From: Microtetraspora sp. NBRC 13810
GTDB taxonomy: Bacteria; Actinomycetota; Actinomycetes; Streptosporangiales; Streptosporangiaceae
Reading direction: 5' to 3'
Assembly (NCBI RefSeq): GCF_030268685.1
Contig: NZ_BSRQ01000030.1
Location: 1-64,000 of the forward strand
Length of the DNA stretch: 64,000 nt
In this document: one piece after another, positions 63,823 through 64,000 of the stretch
Position numbering within the stretch: the first letter of the stretch is position 1
Layout: the number at the start of each line of letters is the position of its first letter
Notes under the pieces: model-generated
The model's input: only the letters and a program-made list of their open reading frames with translations
Told to the model about the DNA's origin: nothing
The model's database searches: none
Made by a program: the position numbers and the translations under genes

Positions 63823-64000
63823 ATGACCGCGCAGAGCCGGCCTCCCGTCGTGCCGCTACGGCGGCCACCCGTCCGCCAGGCCACCCTCGTACGCAGCGAC
63901 ATCGACCACACCTTCGACGTCTTCGTCCGCACGATCGGCGTGTGGTGGCCGGTACGGCCGTTCTCAGCAGGCCAGGAGACGGTACGCGACGTCACCTTCG
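63823..64000 (+). CDS. SRPBCC/AHSA1-like protein, N-terminus only (runs off window)
   Basis: ATG at 63823 with AAGGACG upstream starts MTAQSRPPVVPLRRPPVRQA, followed by ATLVRSDIDHTFDVFVRTIG and VWWPVRPFSAGQETVRDVTF, the first strand and helix of START/SRPBCC-fold AHSA1-type proteins. The rest is outside the window. It sits 71 bp after the ArsR-type gene, the usual partner of this family. Confidence 0.8.
   Translation, partial: MTAQSRPPVVPLRRPPVRQATLVRSDIDHTFDVFVRTIGVWWPVRPFSAGQETVRDVTF

Overview
The window is high-GC actinobacterial DNA: GTG/ATG starts, gene pairs coupled by ATGA or GTGA, many TetR/MarR/WYL regulators, a GluABCD-type glutamate uptake operon, WXG100-like proteins, CU044_5270 and DUF6297 families. 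The gene set and the density of decayed Tn3, IS21 and group II intron pieces fit a Streptosporangiaceae-like or Streptomyces-like soil actinomycete. This is an inference; no rRNA or tRNA gene was seen to fix the taxon.

Layout. 1-3733: right part of a Tn7/Tn5053-like transposon (TnsB-like, TnsC-like, TniQ) whose TnsB gene is cut at its 5' side by an IS3 element; it ends in three copies of a 20-bp repeat, 31 bp beyond the 3' end of a sigma/CU044_5270 operon (3764-5262). 5434-12845: AlkZ-like glycosylase, secreted glycoside hydrolase, a gutted aminopeptidase P, an LLM flavin oxidoreductase, a tiny secreted peptide with a repeated GEPWH motif, and a WYL regulator with a VOC protein. 12846-19522: remnants (IstB, epimerase, NmrA, group II intron maturase) mixed with intact genes (ricin-type lectin, MDR oxidoreductase beside a frameshifted MarR, DHFR-like, DUF2087/TetR, DinB). 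19523-27055: a degraded zone with DsbA and DUF4132 pseudogenes, three Tn3 transposase ends, a tyrosine recombinase piece and a broken DHFR-like gene, around an intact secreted hydrolase and a NarL-type two-component pair. 27101-34787: glutamate ABC operon, a second binding protein coupled to a response regulator, and a divergent hybrid histidine kinase. 34890-36805: proline-rich WXG-like protein, second WXG-like protein and YbaB homologue. 38315-41217: a RiPP locus with a thiopeptide-type leader, a cysteine-free core, a LanB-type dehydratase broken by frameshifts and a truncated TauD-like dioxygenase. 41915-48804: exported copper/sugar module (two-domain laccase, a 1333-residue ThuA/discoidin/GSDH/PKD/DUF1080 protein, cupredoxin with four Ig-like repeats). 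48976-64000: regulator/oxidoreductase pairs, an OmpR-type two-component system, two class C beta-lactamase-like hydrolases, ABC/DUF6297 transporter, a run of mutually truncated genes (caspase, response regulator, kinase, permease), an intact ABC ATPase, then VOC, ArsR and SRPBCC genes at the edge.

How genes work together. The clearest functional units are the glutamate importer, the binding protein/hybrid kinase/response regulator phosphorelay, the copper-enzyme export cluster, the MerR-controlled NAD(P)-binding protein with a textbook 19-bp spacer operator, the MarR/MDR divergent pair with two matching dyads, and the RiPP locus. Frameshifts are concentrated in accessory genes while very long genes such as 43085-47086 are intact, so they look like genuine decay rather than poor sequence. 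The RiPP locus at 38315-41217 is the best candidate for something undescribed.
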